NCBI RefSeq assembly: GCF_027923765.1
Contig: NZ_AP026709.1
Location: 1,917,501 to 1,981,500, forward strand
DNA length: 64,000 nucleotides
Direction of reading: 5' to 3'
Source of the DNA: Pseudodesulfovibrio nedwellii
GTDB taxonomy: Bacteria; Desulfobacterota; Desulfovibrionia; Desulfovibrionales; Desulfovibrionaceae
The stretch's first letter is position 1. Each line of letters opens with the position of its first letter. The notes under the pieces are model-generated. The model worked only from the letters and a program-made list of their open reading frames with translations. It searched no databases and was not told where the DNA came from. Shown here one piece after another: positions 36,250 to 45,899 of this stretch. Made by a program: the position numbers and the translations under genes.

Positions 36250-37908
36250 ATCGTTAAGCGAACCCTGTATTATGGCGTCGAGGAGCCTAACGCTCCCGTC
36301 CTCGGTGGCCGGCTCCCTGTAGCTCTGGCTGTTCCAGGAGGCGATAAAGCCGCCATATCCACTCTCGGCTGGCAAGCCGTCTATCGGACGCTGACCGAGG
36401 AACCCGGCTTGGCCGTTGAACGTGTCTTCCCGGACAAGCTGGGATTGACCGATGGCGCTGATCCAAAAACACGTGAATCAAATAGCCCACTATCCTCATT
36501 CCCTGTAATCGCCTGGAGCATTACGTTCGAGGAGGACTTCCTCAGCCTTCCTCGAACGCTCCGGGCAGCGGGCGTTCCGCCTCTTGCGGCGGAACGCCCT
36601 TCTCTTCCCTTGGTCATCTGCGGTGGCCCCATTGCCTTTCTGAACCCCGCCCCTATTGCGCCCTTCATTGATCTCTTCTGGGTGGGGGAGGCTGACAAAC
36701 AATTCTTAAACCTCTTCGACACACTGAAACGACTAGTCTTTGATGGCAAAGACAAGGAAGAAATCCTTGAGGCCATCAAGGATATGCCGGGAGTCTATGC
36801 CCCTGGACGCTCAAAAACGCCGGTCAAAAGACTCACATCCGGCCCGACCGGCATCTTGAACGACCCTGCGTTCTCCTGCTTCATATCGGGCCGAGCTGCT
36901 TTTCGAGACACCCTGCTGCTTGAGGTCAACCGAGGATGTCCGTATGGGTGCCGCTTCTGTGCTGCCGGGTACATCTATCGCCCGCCACGCCTCGCAAAAA
37001 TAGAAGAACTCAAACGCATCGTTGAACTCTCCGATCCACCCAAAGTAGGATTAGTTGGTACAGCCCTGACTGATTGGCCCGATCTGGTTCCCTTCCTGAA
37101 ATGGCTGCACAGTAAGAAAAAGAAATTTTCGCTCTCTTCCATGCGTGCCGACGGCATTACCGAAGAGTTGCTCGTCTACTTACGAGAACGCGGTATCCGT
37201 ACCGTAACTCTTGCCTTGGAAGGCGCGTCTGAACGCCTTCGTCGCATGATGAGCAAGAAACTTGATTCCAAGGATTTCCTGAATGCAGTCCGACTGTGCG
37301 CCCGGTACGGGGTCAATCATCTGAAACTCTACCTCATTGTCGGATGGCCCGGAGAGACAGATGCCGACTATGAAGAACTTGAACAATTCCTCAATGAAAT
37401 ACTTCGCATTCGCTCTGAAGAACCGGGTGGCAAAAAGAAACACCTGATGCGCATTACCATCGGCATCAGTTCACTTGTCCCCAAGCCGTTCACACCGTTC
37501 CAGTGGGCTCCCATGATGGACGAAGCCTCTCTTGAGGCACGCATGAAGCAACTTGTTCACATGGTCAAACCTTTCAAGGGCGTCACTTTACAACACGATT
37601 CCCCCTTTCAGGCCCGACTCCAGGGCGTGCTCGCCCGTGGGGGTGAAGAACTGGCCGAATTCATCCAGCTCGCAGCTGAGCATGGCGGTTGGAAAAAAGC
37701 ACTCAAACGATGGGATGGCGATCCGTCCCATATCATCGATAGAGAGCGAGACAAGGACGAAAGCTTCCCGTGGGAAGTCGTTGATGTCGGCGTCAAGCGA
37801 GAATTTCTTTGGAAAGAATGGGAAAAGGCAAAAATCGCCAAGGTCTCACCCAAATGCCCATCCATGGATTGCACCCAATGCCGCATGTGTGGAATGGAAA
37901 GAGGCTAG
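36250..37908 (+). CDS. radical SAM protein, dcw-linked, with atypical (ATC) start
   Basis: About 552 residues. The radical SAM cluster motif is CPYGCRFCAAGYIYRPP (CxxxCxxC), followed by SSMRADGITEELL and LYLIVGWPGE. It belongs to the B12-binding-like radical SAM group with an extra N-terminal domain (RTLYYGVEEPNAPVLGGRL ... LAVPGGDKAAISTLGWQAVYRTL). That N-terminal sequence looks protein-like but has no ATG, GTG or TTG before TTG 36409. An SD-like GTGGAGG lies 9 nt before an ATC at 36250, which would give M-V-K-R-T-L-Y-Y-G. A separate ATG at 36222 yields only an 11-codon frame (stop 36255-36257). Target and reaction are unknown; the C-terminal DCTQCRMC motif could hold a further metal site. 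Confidence 0.7.
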   Translation: MVKRTLYYGVEEPNAPVLGGRLPVALAVPGGDKAAISTLGWQAVYRTLTEEPGLAVERVFPDKLGLTDGADPKTRESNSPLSSFPVIAWSITFEEDFLSLPRTLRAAGVPPLAAERPSLPLVICGGPIAFLNPAPIAPFIDLFWVGEADKQFLNLFDTLKRLVFDGKDKEEILEAIKDMPGVYAPGRSKTPVKRLTSGPTGILNDPAFSCFISGRAAFRDTLLLEVNRGCPYGCRFCAAGYIYRPPRLAKIEELKRIVELSDPPKVGLVGTALTDWPDLVPFLKWLHSKKKKFSLSSMRADGITEELLVYLRERGIRTVTLALEGASERLRRMMSKKLDSKDFLNAVRLCARYGVNHLKLYLIVGWPGETDADYEELEQFLNEILRIRSEEPGGKKKHLMRITIGISSLVPKPFTPFQWAPMMDEASLEARMKQLVHMVKPFKGVTLQHDSPFQARLQGVLARGGEELAEFIQLAAEHGGWKKALKRWDGDPSHIIDRERDKDESFPWEVVDVGVKREFLWKEWEKAKIAKVSPKCPSMDCTQCRMCGMERG

Positions 37909-38148
37909 ATTTCCAAATCACCGCCGTCCTTTTTTCCATAGACAAAATTCTCACGGAATGGACAGCCTCACATATAGAAAATATCTTTCTTATATTTATT
38001 CAAGTCATTGAAAAAACAGTTGTACTTTTAGGAACTACTTATTGTATATATCAAAACAATATCACTATGAAGTTGATACACAATGGCTTTCAGTCGACTC
38101 TCCGAAACGCTTATCGGAGAACGACAATTTTATTTACTGAGGATCTTC

Positions 38149-38901
38149 ATGCGCCTGTTGCACGTCTTCATTGCCTTCATACTCCTGCTCATGTCGTTTA
38201 CGCCATGTCAGGCAAGACAATTAATCGTTCTCTTCGGCACAGACTCCAAACCACCTAAATCTTGGAAAAAAGAAAACAGCCCTTGCGGTATCCAAGTCGA
38301 TATTCTGCGTGAAATCGAATTTCGCACAGACCTGACTTTTGACATCCACATGTACCCTTGGAAACGGGCTTATATGAATGCCATTGAAGGAAGAGGGGGC
38401 ATTTTCGGTCTTTCCATGACTAAAGAACGCCTGAAGATATTCGACTACTCACAAGTTATGTGCATGGATGAAATGCGCTTGATCACCCTCAAAGGACACG
38501 AATTTCCTTTCCATTCCATTCAAGACCTCAAAGACAAAACCATCGGAGTGACTCGCGGCGCTTCATACGGTGACACCTATGATAACGCGCTCGGGACCGT
38601 CTTTACGCCATGTTACGACGGCCAGCCTCTCATCAGACTTCGTATGCTTCTGGCAGGTCGCACCGATGCTGCATTAATCGGTCCCGGCAAAACCGCAATT
38701 ACTTACATCGTTAGGAATGACCCTCGTCTGAAGGCCAACATCGATAAATTTTCCGTTTTGGAAACGCCTTTCAACATCGATCCCAATTTCATCGGCTTCC
38801 ATAAAAGCATGCGACAAGGGGAAAACCTGCTCAAGATAAACCGAGCTCTCAAATCCATGTGGAAAGATGGAACCATATCCAGAATCGTGAATAAATATTG
38901 A
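38149..38901 (+). CDS. orphan periplasmic solute-binding protein (SBP family 3-like)
   Basis: 250 residues with a signal peptide (LLHVFIAFILLLMSFTPCQA). Mature part: HMYPWKRAYMNAIEG, TKERLKIFDYSQVM, IQDLKDKTIGVTRGASYG, LAGRTDAALIGPG, a binding protein type 2 pattern shared with the gene at 11294. No permease nearby. Start 38149 follows GAGGAT; the frame is open from 38083 but the upstream part precedes the signal peptide. Next gene starts 20 bp after its stop. Confidence 0.72.
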   Translation: MRLLHVFIAFILLLMSFTPCQARQLIVLFGTDSKPPKSWKKENSPCGIQVDILREIEFRTDLTFDIHMYPWKRAYMNAIEGRGGIFGLSMTKERLKIFDYSQVMCMDEMRLITLKGHEFPFHSIQDLKDKTIGVTRGASYGDTYDNALGTVFTPCYDGQPLIRLRMLLAGRTDAALIGPGKTAITYIVRNDPRLKANIDKFSVLETPFNIDPNFIGFHKSMRQGENLLKINRALKSMWKDGTISRIVNKY

Positions 38902-38921
38902 GATCAAACAAACGGAGCACC

Positions 38922-39620
38922 ATGTTTCAACGCATATTTCACGTCCAACGTCTGCTACTTTCAATACTTATTCTCACGTGTCTGCTGACAATTCCTGCTT
39001 CTGCCGATTCTCTCCCTGATGGATTTGTCCGACTCAATCAATTCATACCGGATGCCACTTACGACGTGCGTTATTACAACGGTCACAACTTCGTTGGCGT
39101 ACAGATCGACGGGTACACTGCTCCGGTAGTCATCCTAACAATTCAGGCAGCCACCGCACTCAAACAAGTTCAAACCGATCTCAAGCCATTCAATCTTGGC
39201 CTTAAAATCTTTGACGGCTACCGCCCTCAACAGGCTGTCGATCACTTTGCACGCTGGGCCAAAGACATTAACGACACCCGAACGAAGCCGGAATTTTATC
39301 CTGACGTGGATAAACGCCATCTTTTCCGCGACGGCTACATAGCAGCCAAATCCGGCCACTCGCGCGGCTCCACAGTCGATCTGACCATCATCGACCTCAC
39401 CACAAAAACAGAACTCGACATGGGCACCACCTTCGACTTCTTTGGTCCTAAATCCTGGCCCGACAATAAATCCATGCCGCCCAAAGTTCGCGCCAACCGA
39501 GCCCTGCTTCAATCCATTATGCGCAACAACGGCTTCACACACCTCAAAGAAGAATGGTGGCATTTCACTTTGAAGAATGAACCATATACGAATAATTACT
39601 TCAACTTTCCAATAAATTAA
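38922..39620 (+). CDS. secreted D-alanyl-D-alanine dipeptidase (M15, VanX/DdpX-like)
   Basis: 232 residues with a signal peptide (LLLSILILTCLLTIPASA). Zinc peptidase motifs: SGHSRGSTVDLTI (SxHxxGxxxD, metal ligands His and Asp) and EEWWHF (catalytic Glu and third His ligand). VRYYNGHNFVGVQIDGY and KIFDGYRPQQAV also match the family. It would cleave D-Ala-D-Ala dipeptide in the periplasm, recycling cell-wall material rather than conferring resistance. It lies 20 bp after the binding-protein gene, probably in the same transcript. Terminator follows. Confidence 0.85.
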   Translation: MFQRIFHVQRLLLSILILTCLLTIPASADSLPDGFVRLNQFIPDATYDVRYYNGHNFVGVQIDGYTAPVVILTIQAATALKQVQTDLKPFNLGLKIFDGYRPQQAVDHFARWAKDINDTRTKPEFYPDVDKRHLFRDGYIAAKSGHSRGSTVDLTIIDLTTKTELDMGTTFDFFGPKSWPDNKSMPPKVRANRALLQSIMRNNGFTHLKEEWWHFTLKNEPYTNNYFNFPIN

Positions 39621-39631
39621 GCACTTCCCCT

Positions 39632-39690
39632 TTGCGCGAAGCGCAGACAAGAAGTTTAGGAAAAGAGAGGGATGGGGGTCCGGGGGAGAC
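39632..39690. repeat. fragment of a candidate dispersed intergenic repeat
   Basis: GCGCGAAGCGCAGACAAG is followed by a purine-rich stretch ending in GGTCCGGGGGAGAC. A related motif (GCGCTTCGCG on the opposite strand, beside AAAATTTT) occurs after gltX at 50299. It resembles the short intergenic repeats common in Desulfovibrio genomes; similarity is only partial. Confidence 0.3.
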
Positions 39691-39729
39691 AAAAAAGCCC
39701 CGGTTCAGCATCAACTGAACCGGGGCTTT
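39691..39729. terminator. bidirectional terminator between the dipeptidase gene and glyA
   Basis: A perfect 15-bp stem (AAAGCCCCGGTTCAG / CTGAACCGGGGCTTT), preceded by an A-run that acts as a U-run for glyA on the minus strand. Confidence 0.9.
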
Positions 39730-39748
39730 AAATTGTATAAATCTCAAT

Positions 39749-40987
39749 CTACCAAGCGAAGAGCGGGAATTCGCGAGCAAAATCTTCGACTTCTTCGGAG
39801 ATGCCTTTGAGGGCCTTGTCGTCGTTCATGTTGTTCAGAGCGGCGACAATGGCTTCGGATACCACGATCATATCTTCTTCGATCATACCACGAGTAGTCA
39901 GAGCCGGAGTACCGACACGAATACCTGAAGTCTGAAACGGAGACTTGGTCTCAAACGGAATGGTGTTCTTGTTGACGGTGATACCGGCCTTGTCCAAGGC
40001 GATCTGAGCATCCTTACCGGTGTAGTCCTTTTCGGACAGATCGAGCAGCATCATATGGTTGTCAGTACCACCGGATACAAGCTTGTAACCGGCTTCCTGC
40101 AAGGACACGGCAAGCTGCTTGGCGTTCCTGACGACCTGCTGCTGGTATTCCACGAAACCGGGAGCCAAAGCTTCGCCAAAAGCCACAGCCTTGGAGGCGA
40201 TGACGTGCATAAGCGGACCGCCCTGAATGCCGGGGAAAATGTTGGAATTGAGTTCCTGTTCCAAATCTTCGCTGGAGAGGATCATACCGCCACGAGGACC
40301 GCGCAGAGTCTTGTGAGTCGTGGTGGTGGTGTAATGAGCGTGCTCAATGCAGCTTGGATGTTCACCTGCGGCGATAAGACCCGCGATGTGAGCCATATCC
40401 ACCATCAACTTGGCACCAACCTCATCAGCTATCTGACGGAAACGGGCAAAGTCGATAACACGCGGATACGCGGAAGCACCGGCAATAATCATGGTCGGCT
40501 TGTTCTCTTTGGCAAGGGCTTCGACGGCATCATAATCTATGGTCTGGGTTTCCTTGGAAACACCGTAATGGACCATGTTGAAGAGCTTGCCGGAAAAGTT
40601 GACTGGAGAACCGTGGGTCAGATGACCACCATGGGACAAATCCATGCCCAGCACAGTATCACCGGGCTTGCAAGCCGCGAAGTAGACAGCCATGTTTGCC
40701 TGAGAACCGGAGTGCGGCTGAACGTTTGCATAGGTAGCACCAAACAACTCCTTGGCACGATCTCGGGCCAGGTCTTCGACCTCGTCCACATGTTCGCAAC
40801 CGCCATACCAACGCTTGCCGGGATACCCTTCAGCATATTTATGGGTCAAAACAGACCCTTGTGCTTGGCGCACGGCCGTGGACACGAAATTTTCACTAGC
40901 GATCAGTTCAAGTTTAGAAACCTGACGATCAACCTCATCGGCGATGACAGCGGCTACTGCCGGATCCTGGATAAGCAGTTCTTCCAT
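39749..40987 (-). CDS. glyA: serine hydroxymethyltransferase
   Basis: 412 residues, PLP enzyme interconverting serine and glycine with tetrahydrofolate. Motifs: [50 protein letters not shown], and [14 protein letters not shown] with the PLP lysine. It follows the fatty-acid cluster, but ~300 bp with a terminator for fabF separate them, so it has its own promoter region. Confidence 0.96.
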   Translation of the reverse strand: MEELLIQDPAVAAVIADEVDRQVSKLELIASENFVSTAVRQAQGSVLTHKYAEGYPGKRWYGGCEHVDEVEDLARDRAKELFGATYANVQPHSGSQANMAVYFAACKPGDTVLGMDLSHGGHLTHGSPVNFSGKLFNMVHYGVSKETQTIDYDAVEALAKENKPTMIIAGASAYPRVIDFARFRQIADEVGAKLMVDMAHIAGLIAAGEHPSCIEHAHYTTTTTHKTLRGPRGGMILSSEDLEQELNSNIFPGIQGGPLMHVIASKAVAFGEALAPGFVEYQQQVVRNAKQLAVSLQEAGYKLVSGGTDNHMMLLDLSEKDYTGKDAQIALDKAGITVNKNTIPFETKSPFQTSGIRVGTPALTTRGMIEEDMIVVSEAIVAALNNMNDDKALKGISEEVEDFAREFPLFAW

Positions 40988-41263
40988 GAAGATACCCTCG
41001 TGTTGAATGTGGATGCGAATGGCTTCCCATGCCGATCACACGTCGGTTCAGTCATAACGCCGCTGTCCGAAAGTCAACTTTTTCATCGACTCCGTCCAAT
41101 GGCTGCCGTCCGAATGTGCGGTATGGAGATCCGTCCTTATATAGTCACGAAAAGGTTGTTCAACCCTTTCGATTGGTCTTTGTACAGCAGAGCCTTTGTA
41201 AAGCGTTCGGGATTAGGGTGCAAGGAAAAGACGCTTCAAGAAAATTTGAAAATTGATCCCACG
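40988..41263. other. 276-bp upstream region of glyA
   Basis: No gene found. It carries a 24-bp near-palindrome (listed separately) and a loose minus-strand promoter-like pair TTGACT / TATGAC with a 15-bp spacer at 41072-41077 and 41051-41056. No glycine, THF or ZTP riboswitch pattern was recognised. Confidence 0.4.
41148..41171. promoter_or_regulatory. near-perfect palindrome upstream of glyA
   Basis: CGAAAAGGTTG (41148-41158), TT, CAACCCTTTCG (41161-41171): 10 of 11 positions complementary with a 2-bp centre. The tiny centre suits a protein operator better than an RNA hairpin. About 160 bp upstream of the glyA start. Confidence 0.4.
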
Positions 41264-41289
41264 AAAAAAGGGAGGCCGTTTGGCCTCCC
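41264..41289 (-). terminator. terminator of the fab cluster (after fabF)
   Basis: GGGAGGCC-gttt-GGCCTCCC on the plus strand, with A6 at 41264-41269 giving a U-run on the minus strand, 7 bp past the fabF stop. Confidence 0.9.
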
Positions 41290-41295
41290 TTGTCG

Positions 41296-42534
41296 TTATC
41301 GTGTAAAGCGCTTGAACAGCATGCAGGCGTTGGTACCGCCAAAGCCGAACGAGTTCGACAAGGCGTAATTAGCCTGAATTTCTCGCGGCCCGTCAGCGCA
41401 GACGTCCAGATCACATTCCGGGTCAGGATTGTCCTGGTTAATAGTGCCGGGGATAATTCCCTCATGCAACGTCTTAACTGCAAAAACCGCTTCCATGCCG
41501 CCTGCCGCACCGAGCAAATGTCCGGTCTGCGACTTGTTGGCGCATATGTTGATGTTATAGGCATGATCACCAAAGACCTTTTTGATAGCCCGTGTTTCAC
41601 ACAGATCATTCAATTTGGTGGAGGTGCCATGCGCGTTAATGTGATCGACCTCTGACGGATCGATCTTCGCCTCACGGATGGCCGCTTCCATGGCATATGC
41701 CATGCCTGCGCCGTCTTCCGGCGGAGCGGTCATGTGGTGGGCATCACCAGAAGCACCGAATCCGACCACTTCGGCCAAAATGTTCGCACCGCGAGCTTCA
41801 GCGTGCTCCAAGGATTCCAGAAGCAACAGACCGCAGCCTTCCCCCATGATAAAACCTGTACGGTCTGCATCAAACGGGCGGGAAGCTAGTTCCGGCTCAT
41901 CGTTGCGAACGGAAAGAGCTCTCATGGCGTTAAACCCGGCCACACCCAAAGGAGTTATGGTGGATTCAGAGCCACCGCAAATCATTGCGTCCGCGCGGCC
42001 CATGGCGATATCGGTGTAGGCGACGCCAACACCATGCGTACCGGAAGCACACGCGGTGGTGGTGCAAATATTAGGTCCCATGGCTCCAGCTTCAATGGAC
42101 ACCTGACCGGCAGCCATGTTGGCAATGAGAATAGGGATAAAAAACGGGGAGATGCGACTTGGGCCCTTTTTCAGGAGCTTGGCATGCATTTCCTCGATAG
42201 AGTGCAATCCACCCAACCCAACACCAACGACAGTGCCGACCCGAGCACGCTCGGACTCAGGGACAGTCCAACCGGCTGATTCAAACAACATCTTGGTACA
42301 GCACACCGCATATTGAGTAAAAATCTCCATGCGACGTGCTTCTTTCTTGCCGATAAAAATGGTCGGATCGAAATCCCTGACCTCACCGGCAATCTGGGTG
42401 GCATAGTCTGCAGCGTCAAATCTGGTGATCTTGCCGACTCCGGATTTCCCGGCCAGCAGATTGTCCCAACTGGTATCAGCATCATTGCCAAGGGGAGTAA
42501 TGGCAGAAACACTGGTAACAACAACCCTGTTCAT
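41296..42534 (-). CDS. fabF: 3-oxoacyl-ACP synthase II (KAS II)
   Basis: 412 residues. Elongating condensing enzyme of type II fatty-acid synthesis. Catalytic triad visible: Cys in TTACASGTHGVG, His in HINAHGTSTKLND, His in NKSQTGHLLGAAG. N-terminus VVVTSVSAITPLGND. It is the last gene of the cluster and follows acpP after a terminator-like hairpin. Confidence 0.96.
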   Translation of the reverse strand: MNRVVVTSVSAITPLGNDADTSWDNLLAGKSGVGKITRFDAADYATQIAGEVRDFDPTIFIGKKEARRMEIFTQYAVCCTKMLFESAGWTVPESERARVGTVVGVGLGGLHSIEEMHAKLLKKGPSRISPFFIPILIANMAAGQVSIEAGAMGPNICTTTACASGTHGVGVAYTDIAMGRADAMICGGSESTITPLGVAGFNAMRALSVRNDEPELASRPFDADRTGFIMGEGCGLLLLESLEHAEARGANILAEVVGFGASGDAHHMTAPPEDGAGMAYAMEAAIREAKIDPSEVDHINAHGTSTKLNDLCETRAIKKVFGDHAYNINICANKSQTGHLLGAAGGMEAVFAVKTLHEGIIPGTINQDNPDPECDLDVCADGPREIQANYALSNSFGFGGTNACMLFKRFTR

Positions 42535-42572
42535 AATACCTATCCGTAAAGTCTACGTATTGGAATGAAAAG

Positions 42573-42607
42573 GAGCGTCTTCCACCACTCTGGTGTACAA
42601 GACGCTC
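42573..42607 (-). terminator. attenuating hairpin between acpP and fabF
   Basis: GAGCGTCTT (42573-42581) pairs with AAGACGCTC (42599-42607), with an inner CACC/GGTG stem. On the minus strand it is followed by CTTTT, a short U-run. It lies 33 bp past the acpP stop and could act as a partial terminator. Confidence 0.65.
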
Positions 42608-42639
42608 GCAATAAATAACTTTTATTTAGTCGAGCGAAT

Positions 42640-42873
42640 CTATTGAGCTTTCTCGATATGAGAAATAGCGTCACTGACTTTGAGGATTTTCTGAGCTTCC
42701 TCATCGTCGATTTCCACGTCAAACTCTTCTTCCATGGCCATGATCAGTTCGGTCAGGTCCAAAGAGTCTGCACCCAGATCTTCAACAAATGCTGCGCCTT
42801 CAACGACTTCGTCTGCGGACACACCAAGCTGCTCAACAATAATCTCTTTCACTTTTGCTGCTACATCGGACAT
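42640..42873 (-). CDS. acpP: acyl carrier protein
   Basis: 77 residues, acidic. The phosphopantetheine attachment site is the Ser in [20 protein letters not shown]. Carries growing acyl chains. AGGA is placed before the ATG. It sits between fabG and fabF. Confidence 0.97.
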   Translation of the reverse strand: MSDVAAKVKEIIVEQLGVSADEVVEGAAFVEDLGADSLDLTELIMAMEEEFDVEIDDEEAQKILKVSDAISHIEKAQ

Positions 42874-42904
42874 AATTTCCTCCAATATCAATGTTTTTCT
42901 TAAA

Positions 42905-43648
42905 TTACATGTACATGCCGCCATTGACTCCCAACACCTGACCGGTGATGTACCCGGCACCAGATGATGCCAGGAAGGAGACTGCGGCTGCGATATCCTC
43001 GGACTGCCCGAGGGATTTTAACGGAATTTGTGCGAGCATGGCGTCAACGACCTTTTCAGGCAGTTCGGCGGTCATGTCTGTTTCAATGAAGCCAGGAGCC
43101 ACGGCGTTGACGGTAATACCGCGCCCAGCCAATTCTCTGGCTGCGGATTTAGTCAAACCGATGAGTCCAGCCTTGGCAGCACAATAGTTGGCTTGCCCGG
43201 CGTTGCCCATCTGGCCAACAATGCTGGCGATGTTCACGATGCGGCCATGACGTTGCTTGCCCATAATTTTGGACGCTTCCTTGAGGAAAACAAAACAACC
43301 GGTAAGATTGATGTGGAGAACTTTGTCCCAGTCATCATCTTTCATGCGCATCATCAGACCATCACGTGTAATACCCGCATTGTTCACGAGTACTTCAAGA
43401 GAAACCTTGCCCTTAATTTCTTCTTTGAAGAATGTGGTCACGGCTTCGCGATCGCCGGAGTCCAGTTGAAAGGCCTTGGCCTTACCACCGTTCTTTTCAA
43501 TACCGGCCACCACTTCTTCAGCGGATTCAGGGCGGCTGACGTAAGTCAGGTACACTTCGAATCCGTCAGCGGCCAGCCTCTCGGCGACCGTACGTCCTAT
43601 GCCACGGGAACCGCCCGTTACCAGGGCGACGTTGCTCATATCGCTCAT
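42905..43648 (-). CDS. fabG: 3-oxoacyl-ACP reductase
   Basis: 247 residues, SDR fold. Motifs: [19 protein letters not shown] (NADPH), [14 protein letters not shown], catalytic Ser-Tyr-Lys in [34 protein letters not shown]. Reduces 3-oxoacyl-ACP. ATG 43648 chosen (GAGGA upstream); a TTG one codon earlier is possible. A 138-bp gap to fabH may hold a second promoter. Confidence 0.95.
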   Translation of the reverse strand: MSDMSNVALVTGGSRGIGRTVAERLAADGFEVYLTYVSRPESAEEVVAGIEKNGGKAKAFQLDSGDREAVTTFFKEEIKGKVSLEVLVNNAGITRDGLMMRMKDDDWDKVLHINLTGCFVFLKEASKIMGKQRHGRIVNIASIVGQMGNAGQANYCAAKAGLIGLTKSAARELAGRGITVNAVAPGFIETDMTAELPEKVVDAMLAQIPLKSLGQSEDIAAAVSFLASSGAGYITGQVLGVNGGMYM

Positions 43649-43786
43649 CAATTGTCCTCGTGATGCTCGTGTTGGTCAGCACCCAATATACCAATTGGTG
43701 CCGGACTGCAAATTCCAACTCAGATTGTAACGTAAAAGTCTATTCACTATTCGTAGAGAAAAAGCAAACAAACAGCCGTTTTAATC

Positions 43787-44773
43787 CTAGAATTGTATCA
43801 AGGCTGCACCCCAGGTAAACCCGCCGCCAAAGGTGGGGGTCAGCACAAGGTCGCCCTTCTTGATAAATCCGGTTTTCACGGCCTCATCCAATGCAACGGG
43901 CACGGATGCGGCGGATGTGTTGCCGTATTTCTCGATATTTACGAAAACTCGTTCCTCCGGGATGTTGAACCGACGGCCCACGGCATCAATGATGCGCATG
44001 TTTGCCTGATGGGTAATAAGCACATCCACATCGGACTTTTCAAATCCATTCCGTTTGAGAATGGCTTCGCTTATGGAAGTCATGTTGCGGACGGCGTGCT
44101 TAAACACCTCGCGGCCTTGGAATTCAACAAAATATTCAGGGCCGACAGTGTCGCCCAAGGCGTAGGAGTAAGCTGAACCTCCGCCGTTGACAGTGAGTAA
44201 ATCACCAAGTGAGCCATCGGCCGCCAACATGACGTCCAAGACACGGGGGCCATCGGTAATCTCACCGCCGGTCAAAACGGCTGCGCCTGAAGCGTCTCCG
44301 AAAAGGACACAGGTTGCACGGTCTTCCCAATTCATTCTGCGAGAAAGAGTTTCACTGGAAACAACCAGAACTTTACTCTCCGGCTCCAGACACAGATACC
44401 CGCGCCCGGATTGCAATGCGTAGAGAAAGCCGGAACATGCGGCCTGCACGTCAACACACATCTGGCCCTTGATACCCAGCTTTTCCTGCAAACGGCAGGC
44501 AGCAGAAGGAATCATGGAATCCGGAGTAAATGTGCCACATATGATATGGGTCAGTTCAGCAGGTTCAATGCCTGCGTCGGCCAGTGCTTTTTTGGACGAT
44601 TCAAACGCCATGGAAGACGTTGTTTCACCGTCAGCAGCTATGTGCCGTTCCTTGATGCCTGTGCGGGTGGTTATCCACTCGTCAGTGGTATCGACGATTT
44701 TTTCGAGGTCAGCGTTGGTCAATATGCGCTCGGGGGCGTAACTGCCAAAGCCGCGTAGGATGAAGTTCATCAT
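43787..44773 (-). CDS. fabH: 3-oxoacyl-ACP synthase III
   Basis: 328 residues. Initiating condensing enzyme (acetyl-CoA + malonyl-ACP). Catalytic residues visible: Cys in VDVQAACSGFLYAL, His in LITHQANMRIID, Asn in NIEKYGNTSAAS. Two adjacent ATG codons (44773, 44770); no obvious ribosome-binding site before either. fabD, often next in this cluster, is absent. Confidence 0.95.
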   Translation of the reverse strand: MMNFILRGFGSYAPERILTNADLEKIVDTTDEWITTRTGIKERHIAADGETTSSMAFESSKKALADAGIEPAELTHIICGTFTPDSMIPSAACRLQEKLGIKGQMCVDVQAACSGFLYALQSGRGYLCLEPESKVLVVSSETLSRRMNWEDRATCVLFGDASGAAVLTGGEITDGPRVLDVMLAADGSLGDLLTVNGGGSAYSYALGDTVGPEYFVEFQGREVFKHAVRNMTSISEAILKRNGFEKSDVDVLITHQANMRIIDAVGRRFNIPEERVFVNIEKYGNTSAASVPVALDEAVKTGFIKKGDLVLTPTFGGGFTWGAALIQF

Positions 44774-44849
44774 GGGTTGGGTCTGTATGCCAATGGGCAG
44801 GTGTGGTCAAGCAGTGCGATATTTTGCACAACTTAAATTATATAGAATG

Positions 44850-45899
44850 CTATGCGGCGGTTTTGTCAGGTTTTCCGGTCAGATCAGCATGGGCAGCTAG
44901 CCCCTCAACCAAGTGACCATTGGCGTTATTTCGAACTGAAGTGGCAGCCATACGAATACAATTAATTATTGCCAATTCGTTGGATTTACCATGCGCCACG
45001 ATGACAATATCCTTCAGGCCAAGCAAAGGTGCTCCGCCATATTCGGCGTAATCAACGACTTTCTTAAACCGCTTGAATGCCCGGAACGACAACAACGTTC
45101 CAAGCTTGGACAGCCAACTGGATTTCAGTTCGTCCTTGAGGATATGACTCAGGGAATGAGCCAGACCCTCAGACAACTTGAGGGCCACGTTGCCCACAAA
45201 GCCATCGCAAACAACGATATCCACTTCACCCGTAAAGATGTCGCGGCCTTCAACATTGCCGATAAACCGAAGATCAGACTCACGCAACAAATCAAAGGCC
45301 TCACGCACAGCGGCGTTGCCTTTTCCTTCTTCCTCGCCGATGGAAAGGATACCCACAGAGGGGTCCTTCATCTCAAGGACATACCGAGCAAAAACGTCGG
45401 CCATAAGACCAAACTGCGCCAAATGCTGAGGCTTTGAGTCCACATTGGCACCCACATCAATGAGCACCACGGGATTCTTCTCCGTGGGCAAAATGCCGGC
45501 AAGAGCCGGACGCAAAACGCCCTTGATTCGACCCAAAATGAACATACCGCAAGCCACAGAGGCTCCGGAATTTCCAGCCGAAACAACGCCATCGGCATCG
45601 CCTTTTTTCACAAGATGGCAAGCCACCTGGATGGACGAATCCTTTTTGCGTCTCAACGCATCAGCAGGCTTGTCGTCCATCTCCACCACCTGCGAGGCAT
45701 GGACAACGGTAATGTCCAGCCCGGCGGTGTTCAGATCGGCAAGTTCGCGATTGATATGGTCTTCGTCGCCGACAAGGGCAACAGCAATGCCTTCGCGTGC
45801 GGCTTCAACCGCAGCGGGCACGACAATGCGGGGGCCGAAATCGCCCCCCATGGCATCCACGGCAATGCGTGGTGCCCGGGTAGCGTCAATGCTAGGCAT
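44850..45899 (-). CDS. plsX: phosphate acyltransferase PlsX
   Basis: 349 residues. Makes acyl-phosphate from acyl-ACP for phospholipid synthesis. Motifs: [67 protein letters not shown] and [16 protein letters not shown]. Its start overlaps the rpmF stop by 8 nt, coupling ribosome and lipid synthesis. Confidence 0.95.
   Translation of the reverse strand: MPSIDATRAPRIAVDAMGGDFGPRIVVPAAVEAAREGIAVALVGDEDHINRELADLNTAGLDITVVHASQVVEMDDKPADALRRKKDSSIQVACHLVKKGDADGVVSAGNSGASVACGMFILGRIKGVLRPALAGILPTEKNPVVLIDVGANVDSKPQHLAQFGLMADVFARYVLEMKDPSVGILSIGEEEGKGNAAVREAFDLLRESDLRFIGNVEGRDIFTGEVDIVVCDGFVGNVALKLSEGLAHSLSHILKDELKSSWLSKLGTLLSFRAFKRFKKVVDYAEYGGAPLLGLKDIVIVAHGKSNELAIINCIRMAATSVRNNANGHLVEGLAAHADLTGKPDKTAA

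Noticed and set aside
36222-36257. 11-codon gene between ftsZ and the radical SAM gene
   Set aside because: Too short and without a good ribosome-binding site; more likely part of the unresolved start of the radical SAM gene.
40988-41263. Glycine, THF or ZTP riboswitch upstream of glyA
   Set aside because: No recognisable conserved core of these riboswitches could be read in either strand.
40055-41368. 437-codon plus-strand open frame opposite glyA
   Set aside because: It is antisense to a well-conserved gene and its translation has no recognisable domain; it reflects codon bias of the glyA strand.
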